Assembly (NCBI GenBank): GCA_050250815.1 | Contig: JBFWNY010000018.1 | Span: 9,954-73,953, forward strand | DNA length: 64,000 nt | Reading direction: 5' to 3' | Source of the DNA: JAEUMD01 sp050250815 | Lineage (GTDB): Bacteria; Pseudomonadota; Alphaproteobacteria; Rhizobiales; Hyphomicrobiaceae | In this document: positions 1-10,590 of the stretch, piece after piece | Numbering within the stretch: the first letter of the stretch is position 1 | Layout of the letters: the number at the start of each line of letters is the position of its first letter | Position numbers and translations under genes: made by a program | Notes under the pieces: model-generated | What the model saw: the letters and a program-made list of their open reading frames with translations, nothing else | What the model was told of the DNA's origin: nothing | Databases searched by the model: none

Positions 1-882
1 GTCGGAGTCATGACCGCCACCAGGGAAAATGTCGCCCAGGCCTTCGCCGTAGTGCGACCATGCGGCTGCAACAGCGATCTTCACGCCATTGAACTCACCC
101 GCGTAGCGCGCGGCGACGTCCCAGAAATCGTCCTCGCCCCACGAAGCCGAGACCGAGAACCCACCGAACACCGGCGAGTCGTAGCGGACGGCATTCTGCG
201 GCACGCCATTGCAATCCGCCGCGATGCCCGCGCCGATGTGATGGCAGAAGCCGATTTCGCCCCAAATCAGATCGCCGGCGACCGGAGTCCCGGCACCGGA
301 GCTCGTCACGCCGCCGGAACGGAGCGCAAAGCTTGCGCCGTCGAAGATAACCCAGTTTGCGGGCACCAGAGAGCCCGAGCCGTCGACCAGGATGGCGACG
401 TTATCGGAAGCATGCGACTGCTGGCCGACCGACACCTTGCCGAGCGTCTCGCTCTTCAAGAACCAGTAGGACTGGAGCAGAGTGACGCCGCCACCGCCAT
501 CGTCGGTGTTCTGGCTAAGACCCAAAGGCTCGTTGGAGTTGGCCTCGACGTGGATCACATAGCCGGCCGACCAGCCGGGCGTGATCTGCGCGGAGCCCGT
601 CATCTTGAAGTGGCTCGACAGCGTGGTGCCGATGCCGGAGACATAGACGTTGCTCTCGACGCCGTCGTCCCACCACGTCACCTGCTCGGCGACCCAGCCG
701 GAGATGGTGAGTGAAACCTTGCGATTGCCCTTGCGGACCGTGGTCGCCTCGAGTTCGGCGACGCGCTCTTCCAGGTCGGCGCAGCAGTTCCCCCCGAGGT
801 CCGCGGCCGATGCGCTCGAAACCGACAGCCCGCCTGCGAGCAGACCAGCGGCCAGAGCGACGCTGACACGATGCTTCTTCAT
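1..882 (-). CDS. Porin, Hyphomicrobiales type (C-terminus outside window)
   Basis: Outer-membrane general porin that lets small solutes cross by diffusion. The visible 294 residues start with a Sec signal peptide (MKKHRVSVALAAGLLAGG..., likely cut after ASA near residue 26). A short coiled coil follows (CCADLEERVAELEATTVRKG, about residues 33-52), and then alternating beta-strand sequence starting KVSLTISGWVAEQ. This layout is typical of the porin family of Rhizobium and relatives. The start at 882 is supported by a GGGAG ribosome site 6-9 bases upstream. The gene runs off the left edge, so the 3' part of the barrel is not seen. The porin assignment is firm; substrate preference cannot be read. 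Confidence 0.9.
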   Translation of the reverse strand, partial: MKKHRVSVALAAGLLAGGLSVSSASAADLGGNCCADLEERVAELEATTVRKGNRKVSLTISGWVAEQVTWWDDGVESNVYVSGIGTTLSSHFKMTGSAQITPGWSAGYVIHVEANSNEPLGLSQNTDDGGGGVTLLQSYWFLKSETLGKVSVGQQSHASDNVAILVDGSGSLVPANWVIFDGASFALRSGGVTSSGAGTPVAGDLIWGEIGFCHHIGAGIAADCNGVPQNAVRYDSPVFGGFSVSASWGEDDFWDVAARYAGEFNGVKIAVAAAWSHYGEGLGDIFPGGGHDSD

Positions 883-1194
883 TTTGTTACTCCCGTCTGC
901 CTCAACTTCAGCTGCGGACACAAACTCGGGCGTGCCGCTACGCATGAGTGGATGCGATGCTCAAGAACCCCCGAATCACCGCTCGGGGATGGACTAAATC
1001 AGAAGCGACCTGCCCAGGAAATGAGCTTGGGGTCGAAGATGCGCTTATTCCGCGACTCGCGTGTCTGACATGCAACGCTGATTTGGATCGGTACAGCCGG
1101 ACGGCCGCAAAGCCGGCCCCGCGGCCACGTCCGGTTGTGCATAGGTCTGTGGATAAAGCCCGGGCAAACTGGGGATCGGGGCGGGTGACCGCGG
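883..1194. other. Intergenic region upstream of the porin
   Basis: About 310 bases lie between the porin start and the 3' end of the small membrane protein gene, both on the minus strand, so the region should hold the porin promoter and 5' leader. I see no convincing coding sequence, no strong hairpin and no sharp -35/-10 pair in it. Confidence 0.4.
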
Positions 1195-1623
1195 TCAGTC
1201 CCCGAAGTGGAGCAGCCGCCGCGCCAGCAGCGCGATGACGACGACGCTGAAGGCAAGGCCATGGGTAACGAGGACCATATCGGGCCGGTCTCCGTACTGG
1301 GCCAGCACGAAATGTTCGTAGAATTTCGGCTGGAACCGCTCAACCTGACCGTAGGCGACCCGGTACTGGTCCTGCATCGCATCGAGCAGCAGGTAAGTGG
1401 AGACCAGCGCCTTGCCGTTGATCCAGTCGAACAGGGCTATTCCGGCAACGGCGAAGATGCGGGTCAGAGCGCGCATGCTTTCGACGGCGCCGGAATAGAG
1501 AAATAGCAGCGCAAAAACAGCGATATGGGCGGAAAGGAAGACCTGCCACAGGAAGTCGATCTGCGACCGGGTGTGCATGATGGCCTCGACGAGCGTACCC
1601 TCGCCCAACATTCCCTGGACCAT
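1195..1623 (-). CDS. Small membrane protein, unknown function
   Basis: A 142-residue protein with about three hydrophobic segments (near residues 24-44, 53-70 and 117-136), so probably an inner-membrane protein. A GGGAGAG ribosome site about 8 bases upstream supports the start at 1623. I do not recognise a family; the central part (WINGKALVSTYLLLDAMQDQ) is not a motif I know. It is transcribed toward the porin gene, 312 bases away, and is divergent from the opg operon. Codon composition matches the surrounding genes, which supports it being real. Confidence 0.6.
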   Translation of the reverse strand: MVQGMLGEGTLVEAIMHTRSQIDFLWQVFLSAHIAVFALLFLYSGAVESMRALTRIFAVAGIALFDWINGKALVSTYLLLDAMQDQYRVAYGQVERFQPKFYEHFVLAQYGDRPDMVLVTHGLAFSVVVIALLARRLLHFGD

Positions 1624-2074
1624 CCCGACACTCTCCCTGACCCGACCGGCACTATATGCCGGCAGCTTTTTGCCAAACTCACGACCGATCCGCCAAGACT
1701 TCGGCGAGCTTCGGAGGACGCTTGGCCGTGAGACTTGTTGCCCTCAGGGCACGATGCCGCATCGCGCGCTCGCAGGATTGATGTTGCGGGGCCTTGCGGG
1801 CGACAATACTCGCGCATAATATATTGCATCGCAGCACTAGGTGACGCGACAGCGGAGGTCGCGCTCTCCCGCTGCGGCCCCGCGCGCTCCTCCGCTCCGG
1901 TGTCGCCACAATTGCGGCCACAATTCGCCCCTAAACAATTGAGAACAAGGAGATTGTGGCGATTCGTCCGCCCGCCGGCGACGGTCGCGACAGGCCGTGC
2001 CTGCGCATGCCGCGTGGTGCGTGAGCGGATCGATGGGCGACGAATACATGCGCCCGGTGCGTGGACTTAGTGCG
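1624..2074. other. Divergent intergenic region before the opg operon
   Basis: About 450 bases separate the small membrane protein gene (minus) from the likely opgG start. It holds the AT-rich repeat block near 1903-1962 (listed separately) and an AT-rich stretch near 1817-1830 that could be a -10 region. No other gene is supported. Confidence 0.4.
1903..1962. promoter_or_regulatory. Inverted and direct repeat block upstream of opgG
   Basis: TCGCCACAAT at 1903-1912 is matched exactly by its complement ATTGTGGCGA at 1953-1962. CCACAATT also repeats directly at 1906-1913 and 1918-1925, 12 bases apart. Placement about 110 bases before the likely opgG start makes an operator possible. No regulator is identifiable from the sequence. 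Confidence 0.35.
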
Positions 2075-3678
2075 ATGCAGCATCCCAAGACCCAGAGCGT
2101 GATCGAAAATCGGCGCCGCCGGGAATTGCCCGTGGCCTCACCGACACGGCGCTCGTTTCTGGCCGGGTCGGCGGGATTGACGACCTTGTTCGCTCTGGCG
2201 GGTACGCTGCTGCGCGAGCCTTCTGCCGCGCTGGCCGCTCCGGAGGCCGCGGGCGAGCCGTTCGACGCCCAGACGGTGCGCCGCATCGCCGAAACGCTGT
2301 CGACGACCCCGTTCGAAAAGCCCAGGATCGAGGTTCCTGCTCCGTTCGACAAGCTGACCTACGATCAGTATCGCGACATCCGCTTCCGCAGCGAGAGCGC
2401 GATCTGGCGCAACGAGGGCCGCGGCTTCGAGCTGCAGCTTTTTGCGTTGGGTTACCTCTTCGACGTGCCGGTGGAGATGCATGTCGTGGCCGACGGCCGC
2501 GCGGTTCCGCTCAAGGCCGACGGCCGCTTCTTCTCGATCGGGCCGTTGATCGGCAAGGGCAACGAGCAGGCTCCCTACGGCTTCTCGGGCTTCCGGGTCC
2601 ACGGTCCGATTAACCGCGCCGACATCAACGACGAGTATCTCGTGTTCCAGGGCGCGAGCTATTTCCGCGCCGTCGGCCGAAATCAGCGCTACGGCCTGTC
2701 CGCGCGGGGGCTGGCTATCGGCACGGCTCGTCCGACCGGTGAGGAGTTTCCATTCTTCAAGGCGTTCTGGATCGAGCGTCCGTCCGCGGGCGCCACGTCG
2801 CTGACGATCCACGCGCTCCTCGACAGTCCTTCGACGACAGGTGCCTACACGTTCGTCGTCGCGCCAGGGCCCAATACGGTCATCGATGTGTCCGTGTGGC
2901 TCTATCCGCGGCGCGACGTATCCCACGTCGGCATGGCGCCGCTCACCAGTATGTATCGCCATGGAGCGGCGCAGGACCGCCTGCCGCCGGACTATCGCCC
3001 GAGCGTTCACGACAGCGAGGGGCTCGCCGTGCTCAATGGCAGCGGCGAGCATCTGTGGCGGCCTTTGACCAATCCCAGGACGCTGCAGACCAGCGCCTTC
3101 ATCGACCGCAACCCGAAGGGTTTCGGCCTGCTGCAGCGCGACCGCGCCTTCCGCAGCTACCAGGATCTGGAGGCGCGCTACGAATGGCGCCCGACGGTCT
3201 GGATTGAGCCCAAGGGCGAGTGGGGCGAGGGCTACGTCGAGCTGATAGAGATCCCCACCGAGGCGGAGATCCACGACAACATCGTCGCCTATTGGAAGCC
3301 GGCCAAGGCGCTTGAGCGGGGCACCGCCTACGCCTTCGGCTATCGCATGCACTGGTGCGCTGAGCTGCCGGTGTCTTGGGCGCCGTTGCATGTTGCCAAG
3401 ACGCGCGTGGGCGTGGCCGACGCACCGGAGACGCGACTGTTCGTCATCGATTTCGCCGGCGCCAACGCGAGTTCGCTGGGCGCCTTGCCGCGCGCGGAGG
3501 TCGCCAGCAGCAGCGGGCGCATCGCCAACCTCGTCGTCCAGGAGAACCCCGAAATTGGCGGTCTGCGCGCGAGCTTCGAGCTCAACACCGCAGGAACCGA
3601 CATGATCGAGCTGCGTTTGGGTCTGAAGATCAACGACAAACTGATATCGGAGAGCTGGCTTTACCGCTGGACGCGATC

Positions 3679-3682
<4 letters not shown>
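2075..3682 (+). CDS. opgG: Periplasmic glucan biosynthesis protein, OpgG/OpgD family
   Basis: Periplasmic protein of osmoregulated periplasmic glucan synthesis, thought to act on the beta-glucan backbone exported by OpgH. The N-terminus has a twin-arginine signal (SPTRRSFLAGSAGLTTLFALAG; RR at residues 25-26), then the MdoG fold beginning TYDQYRDIRFR and including NPKGFGLLQRDR. Tat export is more typical of OpgD than of OpgG. The start is uncertain: in-frame ATGs also occur at 2033 and 2048; 2075 gives a normal-length Tat leader and 535 residues. The stop overlaps the opgH start as ATGA, so the two are translationally coupled. A second family member lies at 21769-23382. Confidence 0.9.
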
Positions 3683-5766
<2,084 letters not shown>

Positions 5767-5798
5767 GGTGCATCAGGTGCCCACGCGATCCAGGTATC

Positions 5799-6881
5799 TC
5801 AGTCGATGCGCCGTGTGCTCTTTTCCCGAGCCGCCGCAGCACCCCGCTCTTCGCGTGTGCGACGTACCAGTTCGCCCACCAGATCGCGCACGCGCACCGG
5901 CTGCTGCTCGAGGAATGGCAGCGGCCTGCTGACATCGACGGCGGCGGCGCCGACGCGCGCCGTCAGCGCGCCGTTGAACAGCCCTTCGCCCAGACGGCGC
6001 GACAACCGGCGCACCAAGTCCTGCCCCAGAAATTGCCCGAGCAGGTCGTCGGTGAGTGCAAGGCCGCCTGTCGCGATGATGTGGGTGATGACCATGCGTC
6101 CCAGGCGCAGCGCGCCCATCAGCCCCGGACGGCCGCCATACAGAGTGGCAAGCCCGCGCAGCATGCGAACGTTCTCCACCAGCACGTAGATCACGGCGAA
6201 GAAGAACACCGGCGACAGCGCTGTGACGACGCTCACGCGCTTGGCCGACTTCAGGATCTGTCGGCGCGCTTCGGCGTCGAGCGGGCTCATCAACTCGCGT
6301 TCGGCAAGCCGCGCGAGGCCACCCGCGTCATGCACGTCGCGCCGATGCTCGGCAAACCGCGCGAGACCCCAGCGCAACTCGGGCCGGCCGGCATAGAGTG
6401 ATGCGAGCCGCCCGACGCCCGACCGTTCGGCTTTCGCATCGCGCTCCGAGATCGCACGGCTAAGGTCGCGTTTGAGGCCTGCGAGCCTGTTGAGCCGCAT
6501 GAGCCCGACCAACTCGCGGGTGAGGAGCACCCCGGCCGAGACCAGCGCCATGATGGCGAGGCCATAGGCCGTCCAGCCGACCCAATCCTCACGCGCCAGG
6601 GCGGCGGAGACGAGCCGCATGAACCAGGCGCCCAAGCCCAGCAGGAATAGACCGGTCAGCGACGAGAGCAGGAGGCTGCCCCAACCAATGCCGCGGCGGC
6701 GGTCGGCGACGGTCGCCCGGTCCTCGGGGGGGCCGTCTGCCTCGGTCACGGACTCAGATGGCGCCGCTGCGGCGGACTCCTCGGCCGGCTCCACGGGGGC
6801 TGTCGCGGCCACGTCGCGCAGCGCCGGATCGTTGGAATCGAAGGCGCGCGGGCGGCGCCGGTCGCGCGGAGTATCGTTCAT
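5799..6881 (-). CDS. ycjF: YcjF-like membrane protein (DUF697 / TIGR01620)
   Basis: Inner-membrane protein of the YcjF family, function unknown, normally paired with the YcjX GTPase-like protein and linked to envelope or heat stress. It has 360 residues from the start at 6881: a charged Ala/Pro/Glu-rich N-terminal tail (about 1-60), two membrane segments (about 68-90 and 97-118), then the DUF697 part, with a hydrophobic VVTALSPVFFFAVIYVLVE stretch. A longer reading frame continues upstream, but MNDTPRDRR at 6881 overlaps the ycjX stop as ATGA, which fixes the likely start by translational coupling. Confidence 0.87.
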   Translation of the reverse strand: MNDTPRDRRRPRAFDSNDPALRDVAATAPVEPAEESAAAAPSESVTEADGPPEDRATVADRRRGIGWGSLLLSSLTGLFLLGLGAWFMRLVSAALAREDWVGWTAYGLAIMALVSAGVLLTRELVGLMRLNRLAGLKRDLSRAISERDAKAERSGVGRLASLYAGRPELRWGLARFAEHRRDVHDAGGLARLAERELMSPLDAEARRQILKSAKRVSVVTALSPVFFFAVIYVLVENVRMLRGLATLYGGRPGLMGALRLGRMVITHIIATGGLALTDDLLGQFLGQDLVRRLSRRLGEGLFNGALTARVGAAAVDVSRPLPFLEQQPVRVRDLVGELVRRTREERGAAAAREKSTRRID

Positions 6882-8440
6882 TCCAGCCTGTCTCCGAGCA
6901 GGAACTCGAGCACCCGGTCGAGGCGGATGTGCGGCATGGCGGCGGGTTGGCCGTCGCGGGCGAGCAGGGCAAGGCGCGGCGGCCGGAAACGGACGACCGC
7001 GATGTCCTCGAAGGCTGCGGGATCGCGGGCCAGTGCCTCGAGCGCATCGGCGGCCTGCTCGGGCAGGTCGCCTGGGAATACCGCGACTTCCGTGCGTCCA
7101 TCGAAGGTGCGTGCCTCGATACGCTCGCCGGGGAGCGGCGTGCCCATGATGCAATCGAGAAGCTCGCCATCGTGCTTGGCGGTTGCCTCGCGCGTGGCGC
7201 GCAGGGCGGCTATTGCCATCACCGCGACCTCGGAACCGGCTGCGGAGGCCCGGCTTGCCGCGCGCTCAGTGACGAGGCGCAGCAAAGCTTCCAGCCGGTC
7301 GTGGCTGGCATGATGCAGGTGGTCGGCCTTGGTTGCCGCGAACAGCAGGTGATCGACCCGCCGAGAGATGAGCGAAGTGAGCCAAGAATTGCGCCCTGGC
7401 CGGAATGCGCGCAGCACGCCTTCCAATGCGCGCTCGAGGTCGGCGACGGCGCGTGCGCCGCCGTTGAGCGCGCCCAGCAGATCGACAAGCACAATCTGCC
7501 TATCGATCCGGCTGAAGTGGTCGCGGAAGAATGGGTCCACGACGTGGGCCTTGTAGCTCTCGTAGCGGCGGCGCAGCAGGCGCAGCAACTCGTCGCGGTC
7601 CGGTGCGGAAGGTAGGGCGGCGCCTGCGTCGTCGGCATGGGGGGCGTGCGTGCCGACGTCCGATTGGTTGGCCGGGGAGAACGGGAAGAAGGTCAGCAGC
7701 GGCGAGCCTTCCAGATCACCCGGCATCAAGAAGCGCCCAGGGGAAAGCGTCTGGATGCCGCCGTCGGCGGCCTTTGCGGCGGCCAGGTAAGCGGTGAACA
7801 ACCGGGCGCCTGTGAGCGCGACCTGTTCCGCGTCGGGCTCGGCCGTGGGCACGGACGCAGACGCCGACGAAGACGCCTTCGGGTCCGCAAGGCCATCGAG
7901 GAAGGAGAGGAAGGCTGCCGCCTCGGGTACGTCGTGGCGGCCGCGTGCCAGGCGCACGGCATCCTCGGCCCAACTGTCGTACCCCCAATCGATGAGGCCG
8001 AGGTCGGTCAGCCATTCGCCGGGATAGTCGACGATGTCGACGTGCAGTCGTGCCGTTCCCATGAGCCGGCGCAGATAGCTCTCCGGCTCGTACTCGATGG
8101 TGATGCGCAGCTCCGATATGCGCCGGGTGCTGGACGGCCAGTCGGGCGGATCGGCGGCAAAGGCTGCGAGGTGGCGTTCGTAGTCGAAGCGCGGCACGGC
8201 ATCGTCCGGCTGCGGCTCCAGGAACGCCCGCAGAACGCGCCCCTCGGCGTGGGCGCGGAAGAATGGCAGTCGGCCGCCCACGATCAGGTTGCGCACGAGC
8301 GAGGTGATGAGCACCGTCTTGCCGGCGCGCGACAGGCCGGTGACGCCCAGCCGGATCGTGGGCGTGAAGAGGTCGGCCATGTAAGAGCCCGCGCTGCGCA
8401 ACGCGCCAGCGGTCGCCTGGGAAAGACTGTCGAGCGGCAA
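6878..8440 (-). CDS. ycjX: YcjX family P-loop protein
   Basis: GTPase-like stress protein of the YcjX family; its cellular role is unsettled. The Walker A motif GLSRAGKT is at residues 35-42, followed by VDIVDYPGEWLTDL, a switch-like motif, and LVDLLGALNGG. The family has a short helical leader before the P-loop, so I chose the TTG at 8440 (PLDSLSQATAGALRSAG follows), which has GAGG 6-9 bases upstream. An ATG at 8380 would shorten it by 20 residues. The reading frame stays open to 8776 but that part looks like upstream DNA. Forms an operon with ycjF. Confidence 0.87.
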   Translation of the reverse strand: MPLDSLSQATAGALRSAGSYMADLFTPTIRLGVTGLSRAGKTVLITSLVRNLIVGGRLPFFRAHAEGRVLRAFLEPQPDDAVPRFDYERHLAAFAADPPDWPSSTRRISELRITIEYEPESYLRRLMGTARLHVDIVDYPGEWLTDLGLIDWGYDSWAEDAVRLARGRHDVPEAAAFLSFLDGLADPKASSSASASVPTAEPDAEQVALTGARLFTAYLAAAKAADGGIQTLSPGRFLMPGDLEGSPLLTFFPFSPANQSDVGTHAPHADDAGAALPSAPDRDELLRLLRRRYESYKAHVVDPFFRDHFSRIDRQIVLVDLLGALNGGARAVADLERALEGVLRAFRPGRNSWLTSLISRRVDHLLFAATKADHLHHASHDRLEALLRLVTERAASRASAAGSEVAVMAIAALRATREATAKHDGELLDCIMGTPLPGERIEARTFDGRTEVAVFPGDLPEQAADALEALARDPAAFEDIAVVRFRPPRLALLARDGQPAAMPHIRLDRVLEFLLGDRLE

Positions 8441-8651
8441 TGGGAACCTCGCGAAGCCGGACGCGGGGAAAGGTGGCCGCTGCGGTGGCTCGGCGCAAGA
8501 GACGATCGGACGCGGGTTCCAGGCCGCGGCAGGCAGGGGCGCCGCCGAACATGAAAAAATTCTGAATGCTGTTCGAACCCGCGTGTCAGGGCCACCGACG
8601 AAGTGGTTGCCGGCGCGCAGAAAGGCCGGTGTCAAAACCCTGGAGAAGATC

Positions 8652-8909
8652 ATGAACGCCCACAAATTCGTCCTCGCTGCCGCCGCCCTGCTCCTGGCCG
8701 TGCCGGCCACCTCCAACTCCGCAGATGCCGCTTCCACGACTTCCTTCCGCAGACCCGGCTCGCTCGTTGCCCTCAACCCGCAGCCGCTGCCCCCGCGCTG
8801 GTCCTACATCCGCTATCTCAAGATGAAGCGCTTCCAGGCCCGCCGCGGTTCGGACGTCATGCTGAATCCGCAGCCGCTGCCGCCCAAGGACATCCTGCGC
8901 TTGCGTTGA
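8652..8909 (+). CDS. Small secreted protein with two LNPQPLPP motifs
   Basis: An 85-residue protein with a clear signal peptide (MNAHKFVLAAAALLLAVPAT..., cut near residue 25) and a GGAGAAG ribosome site just upstream of 8652. The mature part is basic and carries the octapeptide LNPQPLPP twice: once about 38 residues in, followed by RW, and once near the C-terminus, followed by KD. I recall this motif recurring in short bacterial proteins of unknown function, but I know of no role. It opens a run of three small, secreted, lysine/arginine-rich proteins (8652, 8972, 9980). The upstream in-frame ATG at 8583 would bury the signal peptide and is unlikely. Confidence 0.72.
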   Translation: MNAHKFVLAAAALLLAVPATSNSADAASTTSFRRPGSLVALNPQPLPPRWSYIRYLKMKRFQARRGSDVMLNPQPLPPKDILRLR

Positions 8910-8971
8910 TGCGCGGGACCCAACCCTGAACGGCAACATTCCCAAACGGCACCATCAATCAAGGATACCGC

Positions 8972-9769
8972 ATGAAGACGCATCTGCTGCGGTCGACGGC
9001 GCTCGCGCTGCTGCTCGGCCTGACGACGGCCTCTGCCTCCACTCCGGCTTCGGCCGGCCTCTTCGACGTCGTCACCAAACCGATCTCGAAAGCCGTCAAG
9101 ACGGTTGAAAAGAAGGTCGTCAAGCCCGTCGTCAAGGAAGTCAGCAAGGCGACCAAGACGGTCGAGAAGAAGGTGATCAAGCCCGTTGTCAAGGAAGTCG
9201 GCAAGGTGACCAAGACGGTCGGGAAGAAGGTGATCAAGCCTGTCGTCAAGGAAGTCGGCAAGGCCACCAAGACGGTCGAGAAGAAGATCATCAAGCCGAT
9301 CGGCAAGCAGATCGGATCGACGACCCGTACGGTCGACCGGAAGATCATCAAGCCGATCGGCAAGGAGGTGAAGACTGTCACCACGCAGCCCATCGGCAGG
9401 ACGCTGAAGACGCTCGGCCGTACCGGCGAGAAGACATTGCGCACGGTAGGCAATGGTGTTTCCAAGGCCTACACGGCTGCCGGCGACGTCGCCGAGCGGG
9501 TGCCGGTGCTGCGTGAGGCGGCTCCGCTCGCCCGCGATTTCGCCAAGCAGGTCAAGAAGCGCAAGTCGCAGATAGCCGGCGCGGCCGGTGCAGGTGTCGC
9601 GATCATGAGTGGCGGAGCCTCTCACGCCCTCTACACGGCAGGCGGCTGGGCGTACACGGTTGGCAAGGGCGACGAGGTGCGCAAGGCGGTCAAGCGCGGC
9701 AACCTCAAGCAGGTGCGCAACACCGGCAGCGAGGTGTCTCGCACCATGAAGGCCTACGGCAAGAACTGA
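8972..9769 (+). CDS. Secreted repeat protein with 19-residue Lys/Val repeats
   Basis: A 265-residue protein not assignable to a family I know. Signal peptide at residues 1-28 (ends ASTPASA). Residues 43-137 are five tandem 19-residue units of the form KTVEKKVVKPVVKEVSKAT, alternating Lys and Val/Ile with one Pro per unit. A linker follows, and then a glycine-rich hydrophobic segment (IAGAAGAGVAIMSGGASHAL, about residues 205-224) and a basic tail. The repeat part is strongly cationic and could be amphipathic. Possible roles include envelope binding, a structural linker or a membrane-active protein; none can be chosen from sequence. A good hairpin terminator follows at 9793. Confidence 0.75.
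   Translation: MKTHLLRSTALALLLGLTTASASTPASAGLFDVVTKPISKAVKTVEKKVVKPVVKEVSKATKTVEKKVIKPVVKEVGKVTKTVGKKVIKPVVKEVGKATKTVEKKIIKPIGKQIGSTTRTVDRKIIKPIGKEVKTVTTQPIGRTLKTLGRTGEKTLRTVGNGVSKAYTAAGDVAERVPVLREAAPLARDFAKQVKKRKSQIAGAAGAGVAIMSGGASHALYTAGGWAYTVGKGDEVRKAVKRGNLKQVRNTGSEVSRTMKAYGKN
9098..9382 (+). repeat. Five tandem 57-bp coding repeats
   Basis: In-frame imperfect 57-bp units encode the 19-residue repeats of the secreted protein. The first three copies are most alike at DNA level (AAGAAGGT followed by ATCAAGCC or GTCAAGCC); the last two are more diverged. The pattern fits internal tandem duplication followed by drift. Confidence 0.8.
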
Positions 9770-9792
9770 GCGTCAGACGCTGAAACGAATAC

Positions 9793-9834
9793 CGGCAGGC
9801 TTGCGCGCGAGCGCAGGCCTGCCGTCGCGTTTTG
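9793..9834 (+). terminator. Intrinsic terminator after the repeat protein
   Basis: A 14-bp stem (CGGCAGGCTTGCGC at 9793-9806 with its partner at 9811-9824, one G-U pair) closes a GCGA loop. It is followed by TCGCGTTTT. It lies 24 bases after the stop of the repeat protein. Confidence 0.7.
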
Positions 9835-9979
9835 GGCTACGGGGCTGGCGGGTGCACTCCAAGTTGAGGTCCGTGATTTTTTTGCGCCGCACCGAACGCG
9901 ACGACGCGCAAGGCCGACAGATGGGTGGCAGCGGATGTCCCGCTGTCCAAGCAGTCAACCCACTGTCGGAGATTTGTAG

Positions 9980-10174
9980 ATGAAGAAAGTCGTGACCGCT
10001 GCGGCGCTCGCCGCGGCGCTTGCCCTGCCTGGTTCGGTTGCCCAGGCCGGCCCACTGAAGACCCTCGCCAAAGCCAGCATCCAGTTCAACGCCAAGCTGC
10101 TGAAGCGCTCCATCATCGGCAACGCCAAGCTCGCCAAGTGCGCTGTGAAGGTGGTCTTCAAGAAGCCGTGTTGA
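9980..10174 (+). CDS. Small secreted cationic peptide, unknown function
   Basis: A 64-residue protein with a textbook signal peptide (MKKVVTAAALAAALALPGSVAQA, cut at residue 23). It leaves a mature peptide of about 41 residues with many lysines, few acidic residues and two cysteines, one of them C-terminal. GGAG at 9968-9971 supports the start. The mature part (GPLKTLAKASIQFNAKLLKR...) has the spacing of an amphipathic helix. No family recognised. Third in a row of small secreted basic proteins, but not similar in sequence to the other two. Confidence 0.65.
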   Translation: MKKVVTAAALAAALALPGSVAQAGPLKTLAKASIQFNAKLLKRSIIGNAKLAKCAVKVVFKKPC

Positions 10175-10237
10175 GCCGGACCGCTCCGGCCGCCAGCGTG
10201 GGGGCGATCGGGCGGGACGCACGAGGCGTTCCGATAC

Positions 10238-10324
10238 TCAGCCGTAGACGACGACGAAGATGCCCGCCGAAACAACGACGAGGCCCATCATAACGATCGT
10301 GGTCGATCTCAGGAATTCGATCAT
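10238..10324 (-). CDS. Possible 28-residue single-pass membrane peptide
   Basis: A short frame encoding MIEFLRSTTIVMMGLVVVSA plus IFVVVYG, with a GAGGGAG ribosome site ending about 7 bases upstream of the ATG at 10324. One hydrophobic helix with a charged N-terminus is what many real small membrane peptides look like. The reading frame stays open upstream to 10744, but that part has no coding character. It is divergent from the ECF sigma gene. Real-gene status is unproven because of its length. Confidence 0.42.
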   Translation of the reverse strand: MIEFLRSTTIVMMGLVVVSAGIFVVVYG

Positions 10325-10535
10325 TGCGCTCACTCCCTCTTGGGAACAGCGTTGCGTCGCGACGGCGGCGCTGGGTGCGATCCGTCCAATTCGAGCATGA
10401 TCTGATGAAGGAACCGTTGGCGCAGTTCCGGACGGGACACGGCGTGAGCGAGTTCGCAAGCTCTCGGTTAGCAGGACCTTGACAACCGGGGCTTCAGCGC
10501 ACGGCGACCAGTGCCGAAACCACCCCCCGTCCGGC

Positions 10536-10561
10536 TGATCCACTTCCCCGCAGGCTGCGTA
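10536..10561 (+). promoter_or_regulatory. Candidate ECF11-type promoter of rpoE-chrR
   Basis: TGATCC at 10536-10541, 18 bases, then TA at 10560-10561, 30 bases before the sigma factor ATG. This fits the TGATC-N18-TA pattern described for Rhodobacter sphaeroides sigma-E (ECF11), which transcribes its own operon. Confidence 0.5.
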
Positions 10562-10590
10562 GCGCTGATAGAAGTGGGGGAGATTCCGGT

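Noticed and set aside
9098..9382. Regular 57-bp repeats considered as a CRISPR-like array
   Set aside because: The units are in frame, contiguous and code for an amino-acid repeat with no spacers; there are no cas genes.
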